From positions 1 to 64,000 of IMG/VR virus record IMGVR_UViG_3300030060_004838: a DNA stretch of 64,000 nt. One strand, 5' to 3'. This document shows positions 48,313-57,122 of the stretch, one piece after another. The DNA is from a virus. Every line of letters starts with the position of its first letter. Within the stretch, counting starts at the first letter, position 1. The notes beneath the pieces are model-generated. The model did not search any database, had not been told where the DNA came from, and was given only the letters and a program-made list of their open reading frames with translations. The translations under genes were made by a program, and so were the position numbers.

Positions 48313-48587
48313 GAGAAATAAAAAGAATATTTGAGAAAATAGCACCCGATAGACAATTGCCTTTACCTGCAATTATAGAATATCAAACAAGAGCCGAAAA
48401 GATTTTGGAACAGTTTGCTGAATTATGTAATTTAGAAGCAGGTGGAGATATGACAAAAACAAGATTGACAGTAAATCATGTGAAGTTAGCATCAGTTAAT
48501 TTTAACGATAGAGTTGTTGAAAGAAAAGAAGAAGAATTGGAATTTGGTGAATGGAATACAGATGAAGGAGATGAAGAAGATGAGTGA
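48300..48587 (+). CDS. Archaeal histone-fold-like protein (95 aa)
   Basis: 'VREIKRIFEKIAPDRQLPLPAIIEYQTRAEKILEQFAELCNLEAGGDMTKTRLTVNHVKLAS' follows the histone fold: helix 1 (3-14), long helix 2 (20-47), a loop with 'TRLTV' in place of the 'RKTI/V' loop, and helix 3 'NHVKLAS'. Archaeal histones are ~67 residues; here a ~30-residue acidic tail (EEELEFGEWNTDEGDEEDE) is added. It could compact viral DNA, compete with host histones, or form a TAF-like pair. Pattern-based call. Confidence 0.6.
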   Translation: MVSVREIKRIFEKIAPDRQLPLPAIIEYQTRAEKILEQFAELCNLEAGGDMTKTRLTVNHVKLASVNFNDRVVERKEEELEFGEWNTDEGDEEDE

Positions 48588-48744
48588 ATGGTATGAAGAT
48601 TGGAGTAATATAAGAGCATTAATTAGATTTTTACACGATGTAAAAGGTGTAGATTTTGATAATCTAATGTATGCTATGGAAAAACCGTGGAAATATAATG
48701 ATGAATATAAAGAAATGAGAGAATTGGAGAGTGAAGAAGAATGA
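48580..48744 (+). CDS. Small acidic protein (54 aa)
   Basis: MSEWYEDWSNIRALIRFLHDVKGVDFDNLMYAMEKPWKYNDEYKEMRELESEEE. Starts at an ATG overlapping the histone-like stop with GGAGATGAAGAAG upstream, and its stop overlaps the ligase start. Helical, acidic. No family recognised. Confidence 0.65.
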   Translation: MSEWYEDWSNIRALIRFLHDVKGVDFDNLMYAMEKPWKYNDEYKEMRELESEEE

Positions 48745-50228
48745 TGTGGAATGAATTTGCAAGAGTTAATGAAGAATTTATAGATATGACACCTACACAA
48801 ATGGTAAAGTATTTTGATGAAAACCCGATGGATAATACTGAAGAAATATTAAACCTATGGGCAAGAAATTATCCTAATAATGGTGCAGGTGAATCAGGTC
48901 TTATATCAAGAGTAGCAAAAAGATATGGAGTAGATGTTGATACAATTGAAACTTTAGTAGAAATACATGGTGGAGTAGGTGAAGCAATTGAAACTTTATT
49001 TGATGAGGCTGATGGAAATAGAGATATTACAGTATCAGATGTTTATAGTGCTTTACATGGACAAGATATGGAAACTGTATTTACTGAAATAATGGATTGC
49101 TTTGACAATGTAAATGCTATGGGTAAGAAATGGCTTGCTGCTTTTCTTCTAAATCAAACAAGAAATAAATGTGGTAATAATGTTGTTAAAAAGATTTTAC
49201 AAAAGACATACGGTATTCCTGCTGATGATATTAAGAAAGCAGTAAGTTTCCTACCTATCGAAGATGTAATTTACCAAGCAGTTAATAATGGTGCTTTAGT
49301 ATATGTTCCCGAAGCAGGTAATTATATGAAACCAATGTTAGCAAAAGGTGGAGATTTTACAGTAAGAAATCGTAGATTCTGTGATTATAAATATGATGGT
49401 ATTAGAGCACAAATTCATAATAGTGAAGAAGGTATTACAATCTTCAATAGAAAGGGTGATGATATTACATCTAAATTTGCTAATGATTTGGTCGAAGTAA
49501 TAAAGAAAAATTCTGACCCTGTTGATTGGATTGCTGATGGGGAAATATATCCTATTGATGCTGACGGTAATCCTGCTGAATTTAAAAATATCATGAGTCG
49601 TATTCATGGTAAAACAGATGATGTTATTTATCGTAATCCTGTAACTATTAAATTATTTGACTGTATGATGTATGGTGGACAACCCGTGTTTGAAGATGAT
49701 TTAGATACCCGTTGGGAAACTTTGAAAATGCATTTTGATAATAGTTTAGTTGCTAAAATGATAGAAATTAACTCTCATGAAGAAATGTTAGAAGTTTATA
49801 ATGATGCTATTGAAGCAGGGTTTGAAGGAGTAATTGTAAAAGACCCTGAAATGATTTATGAATTTGGTGCAAGAAGTAAAGGTTGGTTAAAGTATAAACC
49901 ACCTATGGTTGAAGTAGATGCTATTATTACAGGTGCTACAATGGGAACAGGAAAAAGAGCAGGTGTTTATGGTGCTTATGATATTTCTATTAAAGATGGA
50001 GATAATTTAATTTCTGTTGGAAAAGTAGGAAGTGGATTTACAGATTCTGACCTAACATTTTTAACCCAAGAGTATAACCGATTAGGCGCAGGGAATTTAA
50101 TTATTGAGGTAAAAGGTGACATGCTTACTAAAAATGAATCAGGAGATTATGGATTAAGATTTCCAAGATATGTTAAATACCGAGATGATAAAGAAGAACC
50201 TACACAATTAAAAGAAATATTGGAGTGA
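48741..50228 (+). CDS. ATP-dependent DNA ligase
   Basis: Motif I 'CDYKYDGIRAQIH' with the adenylated lysine at about K217, motif III-like 'IADGEIYP', 'IMSRIHGKTDD', 'FDCMMYGG', motif IV 'GFEGVIVKDPE', motif V 'RSKGWLKYKPP' and an OB-fold end. The N-terminal ~170 residues form the helical DNA-binding domain of archaeal/eukaryotic ligase I. It seals nicks during viral replication. Coupled to the preceding gene. Confidence 0.93.
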   Translation: MMWNEFARVNEEFIDMTPTQMVKYFDENPMDNTEEILNLWARNYPNNGAGESGLISRVAKRYGVDVDTIETLVEIHGGVGEAIETLFDEADGNRDITVSDVYSALHGQDMETVFTEIMDCFDNVNAMGKKWLAAFLLNQTRNKCGNNVVKKILQKTYGIPADDIKKAVSFLPIEDVIYQAVNNGALVYVPEAGNYMKPMLAKGGDFTVRNRRFCDYKYDGIRAQIHNSEEGITIFNRKGDDITSKFANDLVEVIKKNSDPVDWIADGEIYPIDADGNPAEFKNIMSRIHGKTDDVIYRNPVTIKLFDCMMYGGQPVFEDDLDTRWETLKMHFDNSLVAKMIEINSHEEMLEVYNDAIEAGFEGVIVKDPEMIYEFGARSKGWLKYKPPMVEVDAIITGATMGTGKRAGVYGAYDISIKDGDNLISVGKVGSGFTDSDLTFLTQEYNRLGAGNLIIEVKGDMLTKNESGDYGLRFPRYVKYRDDKEEPTQLKEILE

Positions 50229-50234
50229 ATATAA

Positions 50235-50507
50235 ATGGATGTAAGAAAAATAGAAGAAGGAAAAGTTTGTCATTATTGTCATCAGCCTTTCAATGGAATA
50301 GAAGAAGGATTGGTACAAACACTACCTAATGGTGAGGAATCATATTATCATCTTAGATGTGTCGGTAAATTAATGGTTTATAGAATTGAAGGTGTATTAC
50401 CTCAACATTTATTTGAGGCATGTATTGATAAATTAAATCAACCTTTACCACAGAAATTAAAAGATGAACAACAAATGTCTTTAGATGATTTTAGTGAGCA
50501 AGAATAA
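50235..50507 (+). CDS. Zinc-finger protein with PIP-box-like tail (90 aa)
   Basis: 'VCHYCHQPFNGIEEGLV...YYHLRCVGKLM' gives C-x2-C...H-x2-C ligands (residues 12-45). The last residues, 'QQMSLDDFSEQ', resemble the PCNA-interacting box (Q-x2-L-x2-F). It follows ligase by six bases, so it may link a DNA-end or nick-binding finger to the clamp. No family name assigned. Confidence 0.7.
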   Translation: MDVRKIEEGKVCHYCHQPFNGIEEGLVQTLPNGEESYYHLRCVGKLMVYRIEGVLPQHLFEACIDKLNQPLPQKLKDEQQMSLDDFSEQE

Positions 50508-50570
50508 TATTATATAAATATAAAAATATAGATATTATTATAAGGTATTAGTAAAAAAGGTGATATAATT

Positions 50571-50984
50571 ATGTTTAATAATGAACAATTACAAGGTATA
50601 TTACTTACAATAGCAAGACCTGAAACGACAGTATATCGTTCACAAAGTAAAACAGGGTGGACAATAAGAACAAGAATTATGTTTAGAGCAAAAAGAACAT
50701 TCTTAATTGCTTTACAAAGAAAGTTTGAACAGTTAGAAATAAGTTCAATATTAAGAGATAAAGAAGGAGTGAATAGAAAAGCACCTGTATTAATTATAGG
50801 TAAGCAAGATTCTATTACTAAACTTAGAAGTCTTATGCCTAAACATATACCTTGTTCACATGCTAATTGGGAATTGTTTGATACAGTAATTACTAAGATA
50901 AAAGATAAAGAACATTTAGAAATAGAAGGAATGAAAAGATTGAGAGAGTTGTTAGAAAATGAAAACAAAAGCGAAGAAGTTTAA
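50571..50984 (+). CDS. Hypothetical protein (137 aa), LAGLIDADG-fold-like
   Basis: 'GWTIRTRIMFRAKRTFLIALQRKFEQLEISSILRDKEGVNRKAPVLIIGKQDSITKLRSLMP' has the strand-helix layout and 'I.g..si..l..l.P' ending of a single LAGLIDADG domain, but no LAGLIDADG helix with its acidic residue is seen. It may be a domesticated, inactive relative used for DNA binding. GGTGATATAATT precedes the ATG. Low certainty. Confidence 0.6.
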   Translation: MFNNEQLQGILLTIARPETTVYRSQSKTGWTIRTRIMFRAKRTFLIALQRKFEQLEISSILRDKEGVNRKAPVLIIGKQDSITKLRSLMPKHIPCSHANWELFDTVITKIKDKEHLEIEGMKRLRELLENENKSEEV

Positions 50985-51789
50985 TTTGTATGTTGGTGGT
51001 CATGGTAGTGGTAAAACTAAGAAGGCTAAGTTAGAATTAGGTAGTAGACCTTACACTATAATGCAAGCGTGTGATATTACTATTGATGATATTTATTCTT
51101 ATCCTAAACATCACGGTGTATTGATTGAAGATGTACATTACAAACCTGAGAAGGATAAAATATTACAAATATTATATGTTCTTCCTTATGTAGCATTAAC
51201 ATCATTAAATGAAAGAGATGTGCCAAAAGCAATTATGAATCTATGCACAAGAAAAAGAATGGGTAGAATAGATAATAGACAAATAGATATTAAAAAGTTA
51301 GCCCCAAACTGTGAGGATATTAAAAATCTTGATAGAACAATATATGATTTGAATGTTGAATACTTAAAAAACAAAGATAGGAGAGAAGTGTTAGATTTAA
51401 TTAAACACAATAAGCCTGCTGATTTACAGTTAATTAGTTGGATTCAACCTAATATTGATTGTAGAAATATAGCATTTGCTGATAATATTATGAGGCGTTG
51501 GAGTATAGATTATTTCTATGAAATACTTACATACTCTTGGTCAGGTTATCATGGCGGAAGAATTGAATTTCCTAAAAGATATTCGTATTCACCTGTTCCA
51601 AAGATATGTAATAAGTTAGGTCTTAAAACAAAGGATGCTTATTTAGTTAAAACATTCTTAAAGAATGATAAATATAAAGAATGGGCTATTTCTAAATTAG
51701 ATAAAGACGAATGTAAAATATTGGGACTACAAAAACCAAGAAAGAAATCTATTAGAGTAGTAAATACAAAATTGGGTGATTGGATTTGA
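50959..51789 (+). CDS. AAA+/P-loop ATPase of replication module (276 aa)
   Basis: Walker A 'GGHGSGKTKK' (13-22), Walker B-like 'GVLIEDVHY' (about 52-60) and a sensor-1-like 'VALTSLNERDVPKAIM'. The remaining 150 residues are helical, as in clamp-loader or DnaC-like lids. Its position just before the RFC small subunit suggests a second clamp-loader subunit or a helicase loader. Overlaps the upstream gene by 26 bases. Confidence 0.7.
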   Translation: MKTKAKKFNLYVGGHGSGKTKKAKLELGSRPYTIMQACDITIDDIYSYPKHHGVLIEDVHYKPEKDKILQILYVLPYVALTSLNERDVPKAIMNLCTRKRMGRIDNRQIDIKKLAPNCEDIKNLDRTIYDLNVEYLKNKDRREVLDLIKHNKPADLQLISWIQPNIDCRNIAFADNIMRRWSIDYFYEILTYSWSGYHGGRIEFPKRYSYSPVPKICNKLGLKTKDAYLVKTFLKNDKYKEWAISKLDKDECKILGLQKPRKKSIRVVNTKLGDWI

Positions 51790-51944
51790 GATTGGCTAAA
51801 GGAACAGGAGTTTCATTTAATGTTTGGTTAGGTAAGTTAGATAAGTCAGTTACAGATAGAGTAAAATTCTTACAGTTAAGGGAATATTATGAAGATGACT
51901 TAACACCTGATGAAGTAAAAATAAAGGTGGATATTGATGGTTAG
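51786..51944 (+). CDS. Small protein (52 aa)
   Basis: TTG start overlapping the previous stop (TTGA). MRLAKGTGVSFNVWLGKLDKSVTDRVKFLQLREYYEDDLTPDEVKIKVDIDG. Short basic helical protein; its end overlaps the next start. No family recognised. Confidence 0.55.
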   Translation: MRLAKGTGVSFNVWLGKLDKSVTDRVKFLQLREYYEDDLTPDEVKIKVDIDG

Positions 51945-52290
51945 ACGAAATTGGATTAGGGGAGTTAGGCGTAAAAGAAATAAAACTTATGCTGAAAGGT
52001 TTATTGATAGAGCCATGAATGATGGTGAAGAAAGAACGGCAAGTCTAATATTAGACGCTATTCTTGATTATATTGATAAATCAAAAAGAAAAATTACTTA
52101 TACTTTTGTTCCAACAAAAGGTAAAATATCTTCTTATATTAGTAATAACCCTAATTATATTTTAGTCGAAAAAGCAAACAATAAACATAGTACGATTTAT
52201 CGTAAAAAAGAAATATGTGATACCTGTGATGGTTCAGGTTTTAAAAACCATAAGAATTGCGAAGAATGTAATAGTGAGGAAGAAGAATGA
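51937..52290 (+). CDS. DnaJ-type zinc-knuckle protein (117 aa)
   Basis: Basic N-terminus MVRRNWIRGVRRKRNKTYAERFIDRAM, a helix-turn-helix-like middle ('ILDAILDYIDKSKRKITYTFVPTKGKISSYI' with 'YILVEKANNKHSTIYRKK'), and 'CDTCDGSGFKNHKNCEECN' at the C-terminus. Looks like a DNA-binding protein with a zinc knuckle. Ribosome site AAAGGTGGATATTG. No family name. Confidence 0.65.
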   Translation: MVRRNWIRGVRRKRNKTYAERFIDRAMNDGEERTASLILDAILDYIDKSKRKITYTFVPTKGKISSYISNNPNYILVEKANNKHSTIYRKKEICDTCDGSGFKNHKNCEECNSEEEE

Positions 52291-52493
52291 AATGTGAAAT
52301 GTGCGGTAGAGAAAATGCAGAATCAGTAGGAATGCATTGTGGTAAATATAAAGTTTGTAACAATTGTGTGAGTAAATCTATTCATACAAGAATGTGGGTT
52401 TTAGGAAAACCAACAAAATATACTGATTATTTATACGGTGTTGAATATAAGGTGAGTAGCGATGATGGAGAAAACGAATCAGTTATTAAATAA
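52287..52493 (+). CDS. Zinc-finger mini-protein (68 aa)
   Basis: 'CEMCGRENAESVGMHCGKYKVCNNC' gives C-x2-C and C-x2-C ligands with an extra Cys. The ending 'GVEYKVSSDDGENESVIK' is acidic. Coupled to the previous gene by ATGA. Function unknown. Confidence 0.7.
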   Translation: MKCEMCGRENAESVGMHCGKYKVCNNCVSKSIHTRMWVLGKPTKYTDYLYGVEYKVSSDDGENESVIK

Positions 52494-52590
52494 ACTCAAT
52501 GATAATATTGAGAGAGGAAATAGAATATTAGTTATTGTCACGATTGTTAATATTCTAACTGTAATTATGATAGGATTAGTGCTATTATGA
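52462..52590 (+). CDS. Single-TM mini-protein (42 aa)
   Basis: MMEKTNQLLNKLNDNIERGNRILVIVTIVNILTVIMIGLVLL: a short coiled coil followed by one C-terminal hydrophobic helix. Overlaps the zinc mini-protein in another frame; AAGGTGAGTAGCG precedes the ATG. Small tail-anchored protein of unknown function. Confidence 0.55.
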   Translation: MMEKTNQLLNKLNDNIERGNRILVIVTIVNILTVIMIGLVLL

Positions 52591-52709
52591 TTTGTAAATA
52601 TTGTGACGGAAGTGGTGTGGCTATTGAAATGCCATGCCCTGAATGTAAAGGATTAGGAGAGATTGAAAATGAATTGGACAGAAAAATACAGACCGAAAAG
52701 AGTAAGTGA
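52587..52709 (+). CDS. DnaJ-type zinc mini-protein (40 aa)
   Basis: ATG overlaps the previous stop. 'CKYCDGSGVAIEMPCPECKGLGEI' is a complete DnaJ-type CxxCxGxG pair in a 40-residue protein. Its end overlaps the RFC gene by 41 bases. The overlap and zinc pattern together make it credible. Confidence 0.6.
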   Translation: MICKYCDGSGVAIEMPCPECKGLGEIENELDRKIQTEKSK

Positions 52710-53583
52710 TATTAGAGGACAAAATAAATTTGTAAATGATGCTACATCATGGATAGAAAAAGGTAATATGCCTAATGTATTAATTTATGGAAATCCTGGA
52801 AATGGTAAAACAACAGCAGGACATTGTTTAGGTAATGAATTCTTAGGTGAATCAAAAGCCCTAAACTATTTAGAAATTAATGCAAGTCAAGATAGAAGAT
52901 TAGAAACTATTAGAACTACCATTACAAATTTTGCTAATACAAGAGGAACAGATGATGTACCATTTAAGATTTGTTTATTAGATGAAATTGATGGTATGAC
53001 AAGAGATTCTCAAAGAGCATTAAAAAGAACAATGGAAAGAGCAACCAATGTTAGATTTATTATTACTTGTAATAATGTTGCTGATGTTGATTATGCTATT
53101 CGTAGTAGATGTGCTAATTATTATTTTGAACCACTTAGTATAGATGGTATGGTAGAAATGCTTTGGCAGATTGCTGAAGAAGAAAATATTGTATTATTAA
53201 AAGATGAAGTTATTGATTTCTGTAAATCACTTAACGGTGATATGCGTAGAGGAATTAATGAATTACAAGCAACAGCATTTAGTGGTGCTGGATTAAAAGA
53301 AAAGACAAAAGAGTTTATGATAAATTATGATAAGATTTTGGATATGCTTGCGGCTGGACAGATATTTGAAGCAAATGAAATACTTACAAAAGAAATAGTA
53401 AGTGGTCGTTCTGTAAAAGAAATCTGTAATAATCTGCATCATTGTGTATTAGAAAAAGAAGAATATGATAGAGTCGCTATGTTTAAGTGCCTAAGTCATA
53501 TTGGAGAAATGGAATGGAGAAGTAAGTCAATGACTCCTAAAATTGTTGTGTCATGGTTTGTGGCGCAATTCATTGACAATTGA
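52669..53583 (+). CDS. Replication factor C small subunit (clamp loader)
   Basis: Begins MNWTEKYRPKRVSDIRGQ, the RFC box. Walker A 'YGNPGNGKTTAG', Walker B 'CLLDEIDGMTRDSQRALKR', sensor 1 'ITCNNVADVDYAIRSRCANYYF' with the SRC arginine finger, and the lid helices ('GDMRRGINELQ'). It loads the PCNA clamp. The ATG at 52669 (after GGAGAGATTGAAA) is preferred to 52663. Confidence 0.95.
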   Translation: MNWTEKYRPKRVSDIRGQNKFVNDATSWIEKGNMPNVLIYGNPGNGKTTAGHCLGNEFLGESKALNYLEINASQDRRLETIRTTITNFANTRGTDDVPFKICLLDEIDGMTRDSQRALKRTMERATNVRFIITCNNVADVDYAIRSRCANYYFEPLSIDGMVEMLWQIAEEENIVLLKDEVIDFCKSLNGDMRRGINELQATAFSGAGLKEKTKEFMINYDKILDMLAAGQIFEANEILTKEIVSGRSVKEICNNLHHCVLEKEEYDRVAMFKCLSHIGEMEWRSKSMTPKIVVSWFVAQFIDN

Positions 53584-53609
53584 AAAAAGAAAAACAGGAA
53601 GTGAAAAAA

Positions 53610-54848
53610 ATGAATGAAAGAATAGAAAATGAATTGAATGGTTTGGCTACCAAATTAGGTAAGTCCGAAGAAGAAATGTTAGCAAAGTTTAATGAAATTG
53701 CTGAGAGTAATAACCTTGATTTAGAAAATGAGCGACAGTCTATGGTTGCACTAACTCTAACAAGAAACTTTGTGCGAGGTTCTTTGAAAGGAAATACATC
53801 ATCAAGGAGAGGCGGATATGGTAATGATGCTTTTGGATTTGTTGTTGGTAGTGAACCTGCAAGAGATGTACAAGAATGGAGTAGAAAAAGATTGCTAAGT
53901 GATTATAATAGTAATTCTAATACTGTGTTTAATGAAGAAAGATGTGCTGAAGTTACACTAACAGATGCAGGATATGAAAAGAGTCAAGTTGTTAATGGTG
54001 ATGTTCAAACAAAGACAATTCCTCAATTACCAAATTCTGCTATTGAAGTAGATGAGAATAAGTGGATTGTACCTATTGATAATATTAAAGCATTTATGAG
54101 TGGAGATTCTAACCCTCGATATGGTAAGCCTCTACCTGCTGAAGAATTTAGAAGGAGAGTACATTTGATTGCTAAGAAAGATGGTGGCGATTTCCAATAT
54201 TGGACTTTTGGTTTGAAGAATATTGCCGCTAAAGAATGGGATGTAAAAAACTTTGAATGGCTACATCTTAATGCTATCTTTAATGATGATAGAAATGCTT
54301 GTTATGGTATTAAGGGAAGAACACTTTCTTCTCTACAATATAATGCTAACTTAGATGAAGATGATGATTTATATGTTGGTAATCTACCTTCTATGGAAGA
54401 TTTACTTGTAGAATGTATGGGTGATTATATTGCTGATTTGTTAGAAATTGAAGATTATCATTCAACAATTATGTCAAATCCAGGAATGAAACTATGTATT
54501 ACTGATGGAATTGTTAGCAGTATGAATTTGACTGTTAATGAAAAGACAGGAAATAGAGTATTGTGGATTGAACCTGCTGATGCAAGTTATGGTTTTGAAG
54601 AAGCAGATATTCCTGATTCAACCCCATGTTGGATTCCTTCTAATGTAGATATTGATTTTGGTGTAGGTAGTGATGTTATTATTATCGGAAGAACAAATCA
54701 AACACAAAAGAGAGATGAAGATGGTAATTATCTTGAAGATGAATATAATCCTGTTTCTTTGAACATTTATGGTATTCTACCGAGAGTTGCTCTTGGTGCG
54801 CCTAATGAAGTTGCAGAAGCAGTAGATGATGATTTAAATTATTGGTGA
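53610..54848 (+). CDS. Candidate ssDNA-binding protein, RPA-like (412 aa)
   Basis: ATG 53610 after GGAAGTGAAAAAA. The N-terminal helical segment ('NELNGLATKLGKSEEEMLAKFNEIAESNN') is like the leader of archaeal RPA-type proteins, followed by strand-rich regions with conserved aromatics ('FQYWTFGLKNIAAKEWDVKNFEWLHLNAIF', 'YGIKGRTLSSLQY') and an acidic, aromatic C-terminus 'VDDDLNYW', typical of ssDNA-binding proteins. It lies between clamp loader and recombinase. Family not proven. Confidence 0.55.
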   Translation: MNERIENELNGLATKLGKSEEEMLAKFNEIAESNNLDLENERQSMVALTLTRNFVRGSLKGNTSSRRGGYGNDAFGFVVGSEPARDVQEWSRKRLLSDYNSNSNTVFNEERCAEVTLTDAGYEKSQVVNGDVQTKTIPQLPNSAIEVDENKWIVPIDNIKAFMSGDSNPRYGKPLPAEEFRRRVHLIAKKDGGDFQYWTFGLKNIAAKEWDVKNFEWLHLNAIFNDDRNACYGIKGRTLSSLQYNANLDEDDDLYVGNLPSMEDLLVECMGDYIADLLEIEDYHSTIMSNPGMKLCITDGIVSSMNLTVNEKTGNRVLWIEPADASYGFEEADIPDSTPCWIPSNVDIDFGVGSDVIIIGRTNQTQKRDEDGNYLEDEYNPVSLNIYGILPRVALGAPNEVAEAVDDDLNYW

Positions 54849-54853
54849 TTTGA

Positions 54854-55009
54854 ATGAATTGGAAAAAATTAGGACTTTATAGTAGTTTATTTTCTATTGT
54901 TAGTAGTATTGCTATTTATGCTTTACATGATGAAAACTTAGGTATCTTTGTTGGATTGTGGGCTTCAGCATTATTGCTTCTAACAGATAGAGTAGACGAA
55001 GTAGTTTGA
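54854..55009 (+). CDS. Two-TM mini-protein (51 aa)
   Basis: ATG 54854 after GGTGATTTGA. MNWKKLGLYSSLFSIVSSIAIYALHDENLGIFVGLWASALLLLTDRVDEVV: two hydrophobic segments joined by a charged turn. Interestingly begins M-N-W-K-K-L, faintly like the late tag. Membrane protein of unknown role in the replication module. Confidence 0.65.
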   Translation: MNWKKLGLYSSLFSIVSSIAIYALHDENLGIFVGLWASALLLLTDRVDEVV

Positions 55010-55085
55010 TTAGTTATTTGTGTAATCGTAGGCGTTAATGACGGTCAAATAGGTGCGAAGCCTATCCTCTAAAGGAGAAATTAAA

Positions 55086-55298
55086 ATGAAAAGATATGTA
55101 AGAATGAATCAGTTAAGTATGGATTTAGCGGAAGTTGAATCTATTGAATGGAAGAAAATTGATGACGATGAAGTAATTGCTGACCAAGATTTGTATTCAG
55201 TTAGAATACATATGAAAAGTGGTAAGATGTACACACGACAGATATTTGAAACACAGTTTGAAGAATTGAAAGAACAATTCAAAGAATTAATAGTATAA
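55086..55298 (+). CDS. Small protein (70 aa)
   Basis: ATG 55086 after AAAGGAGAAATT. MKRYVRMNQLSMDLAEVESIEWKKIDDDEVIADQDLYSVRIHMKSGKMYTRQIFE: two or three strands plus a helix, OB/SH3-like in size. No family recognised. The 76 bases before it contain ATAGG/CCTAT and no gene. Confidence 0.7.
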   Translation: MKRYVRMNQLSMDLAEVESIEWKKIDDDEVIADQDLYSVRIHMKSGKMYTRQIFETQFEELKEQFKELIV

Positions 55299-55317
55299 AA
55301 AAAAGGAAGTGAAATAA

Positions 55318-56232
55318 ATGGGAATAGGAAATAAGAAAGGAATTGCGGCAGGAAAGGTATTGAATAATGCAAAAGAAGAACAAGGTTTATCAGCGTTTAA
55401 ACAAGCAAAGTTAAAGGCTATGAATCAAAGAAAGATTTTGTTAGAACAAGAATCAGCATATATGATTTGTGGTATTAGCGGAAATCCGGGAACAGGAAAA
55501 ACAGGTATTGCTTTAGATTGTAGAACCGAAAAAGAAAGAAAAACACATTGGTTGTTTATTCTTGATTTTGATGAAGGTGCAGAACCTACATGGCGACAAC
55601 ATTGGGCTAATGATGAAAAAATTGTTATCTTTAATCCATATATGTATAATGAAGATATGACTGTTGATTATATGGCTACTGCTGATATGGCAAGATATTT
55701 TATTGCTATGGTAAATGAAGCAATTGAATCAGGAGAAATTGAAGATGGTGAAGATACTGTAAAAATTGAAGCAGTAAAAGCAATTATTTTTGATGGTCTT
55801 GATTCATGGTTAGATACTACTAATATGATTGCAAGATTAAATCATATTAAGGGTAAAGACCCAAGAGCAGCAGATAAAGTAAAAATGGTGCCGACACAAT
55901 GGTATGCAAGAACAGAAGAATATAAAAGATTATTTAAGGCGGCTTGTCAATTAAGATGCCATAAATTCTTTATTACACATATGAAAGAAGTCCATGATGG
56001 ATTTGATATTGTTGGTCTAAAGCCTGATTGGGAGAAATCTACAACGGCTAAATTATTCCAACACATTGAGTGTAAAATGGAAGAAAGAGGCAAGAACTTT
56101 AAGTTGGTAGGACAAGTTAAGAAATCTAAAACTAATGCAGATAATGTAGGTCAATCTTTTACTATTATGGAAAATGATAATGGTAAGATTAAGTGGACAG
56201 GTATTCCTGCAATTAGCGAAGGAACTCTTTGA
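55318..56232 (+). CDS. Sak4/RadA-like recombinase ATPase (304 aa)
   Basis: Walker A 'GNPGTGKTGI' (55-64), 'HWLFILDFDEGAEPTW', Walker B-type 'VKAIIFDGLDSWLDTT', and a RecA-like continuation ('MKEVHDGFDIVGLKPDWEKST'). Matches the phage Sak4 single-strand annealing/AAA_24 family, distant RadA/RecA relatives lacking the DNA-binding N-terminus. Probably acts with the ssDNA-binding protein upstream in recombination-dependent replication. Confidence 0.85.
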   Translation: MGIGNKKGIAAGKVLNNAKEEQGLSAFKQAKLKAMNQRKILLEQESAYMICGISGNPGTGKTGIALDCRTEKERKTHWLFILDFDEGAEPTWRQHWANDEKIVIFNPYMYNEDMTVDYMATADMARYFIAMVNEAIESGEIEDGEDTVKIEAVKAIIFDGLDSWLDTTNMIARLNHIKGKDPRAADKVKMVPTQWYARTEEYKRLFKAACQLRCHKFFITHMKEVHDGFDIVGLKPDWEKSTTAKLFQHIECKMEERGKNFKLVGQVKKSKTNADNVGQSFTIMENDNGKIKWTGIPAISEGTL

Positions 56233-56353
56233 GGATTTAATTCCTCTTTGAAATTATAGGGTTTTGTTAGAGTAATGAATAAAAAAGTGGGCATCACTAA
56301 CAGGGTTTTCCTCCAACCCTTTATTCCCCCTATGCACATTGGAGATGAAAAAA

Positions 56354-57118
56354 ATGAAATGTAAAGTAAATGGAAAGATATTGAAAGGAAAGATTGAGAG
56401 TGTTTTACTAAAAGGTAAATGGAACAATGGCGGAACAAATAAAAATTCTGTACTATGTCCTACTATTGTATTTAGTGTAGATAAAGAAGGTAACAATTGT
56501 ATATTAACAAATGGTAATCCTTCTACTTATATTACCAACTCATTAGATTTAATTGAGATGGATGAAACTAAATCAGGTAGAGTAGCATTAGATTCAGATA
56601 TTCTATTGAAATATTTACCTAAAGAAGATTGTATTTTTCAATTGAAAAATAATAATTTGCAATTGGTAACTGAAAAGAAATCTGTATCTTTGCCTATTTT
56701 AGATAGACATGAGAATAATGATAGTATATTATTTGTTGAAAAGAATCTAAAGGTAAGTAGAGATACTAAAGAAAAGGTAATTGTAAGTTCAAAAACTCAA
56801 TTAGAAACAAGAATTAAAGTTAGTTCTGATGAATTATCAGAAGCGTTTTCAGATTGTGAAGCCGTAGGTAATTCAGTTTATAAATTAGATTATGATGGTG
56901 AAAGATTAACTATTTCATCTTCTACTAATACTGAATCTGTTTCAGTAAATATAGAGCCTGTTGATTCAATAGGTGTAAAAGCAACGATGGAATTTAGTGC
57001 GCCCTTCTTTAAATATTTAGAAGGTAGGACTACTATTCTATCATTTAATGATGAGTCACCACTCTCAGTAATTAGTGGTAATATGAAAATATTAAGAGCA
57101 CCAAGAATAGAAGCGTGA
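56354..57118 (+). CDS. PCNA-like sliding clamp
   Basis: ATG 56354 after GGAGATGAAAAA. Although diverged, the 254-residue length, the repeating strand pattern ('KVNGKILKGKIESVLLK', 'RIKVSSDELSEAFSDCEAVGNSVYKLDYDGERLTISSS') and the C-terminal 'ATMEFSAPFFKYLEGRTTILSFNDESPLSVIS' match PCNA (F.a.yLk.i......v.l.....Pl.i). PIP-box tails occur on PolB and other proteins here. It tethers polymerase and ligase to DNA. Confidence 0.85.
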   Translation: MKCKVNGKILKGKIESVLLKGKWNNGGTNKNSVLCPTIVFSVDKEGNNCILTNGNPSTYITNSLDLIEMDETKSGRVALDSDILLKYLPKEDCIFQLKNNNLQLVTEKKSVSLPILDRHENNDSILFVEKNLKVSRDTKEKVIVSSKTQLETRIKVSSDELSEAFSDCEAVGNSVYKLDYDGERLTISSSTNTESVSVNIEPVDSIGVKATMEFSAPFFKYLEGRTTILSFNDESPLSVISGNMKILRAPRIEA

Positions 57119-57122
57119 TATT

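Noticed and set aside
50571-50984. Active second homing endonuclease
   Set aside because: Fold-like similarity only; the acidic LAGLIDADG helix is missing, so activity is not supported.
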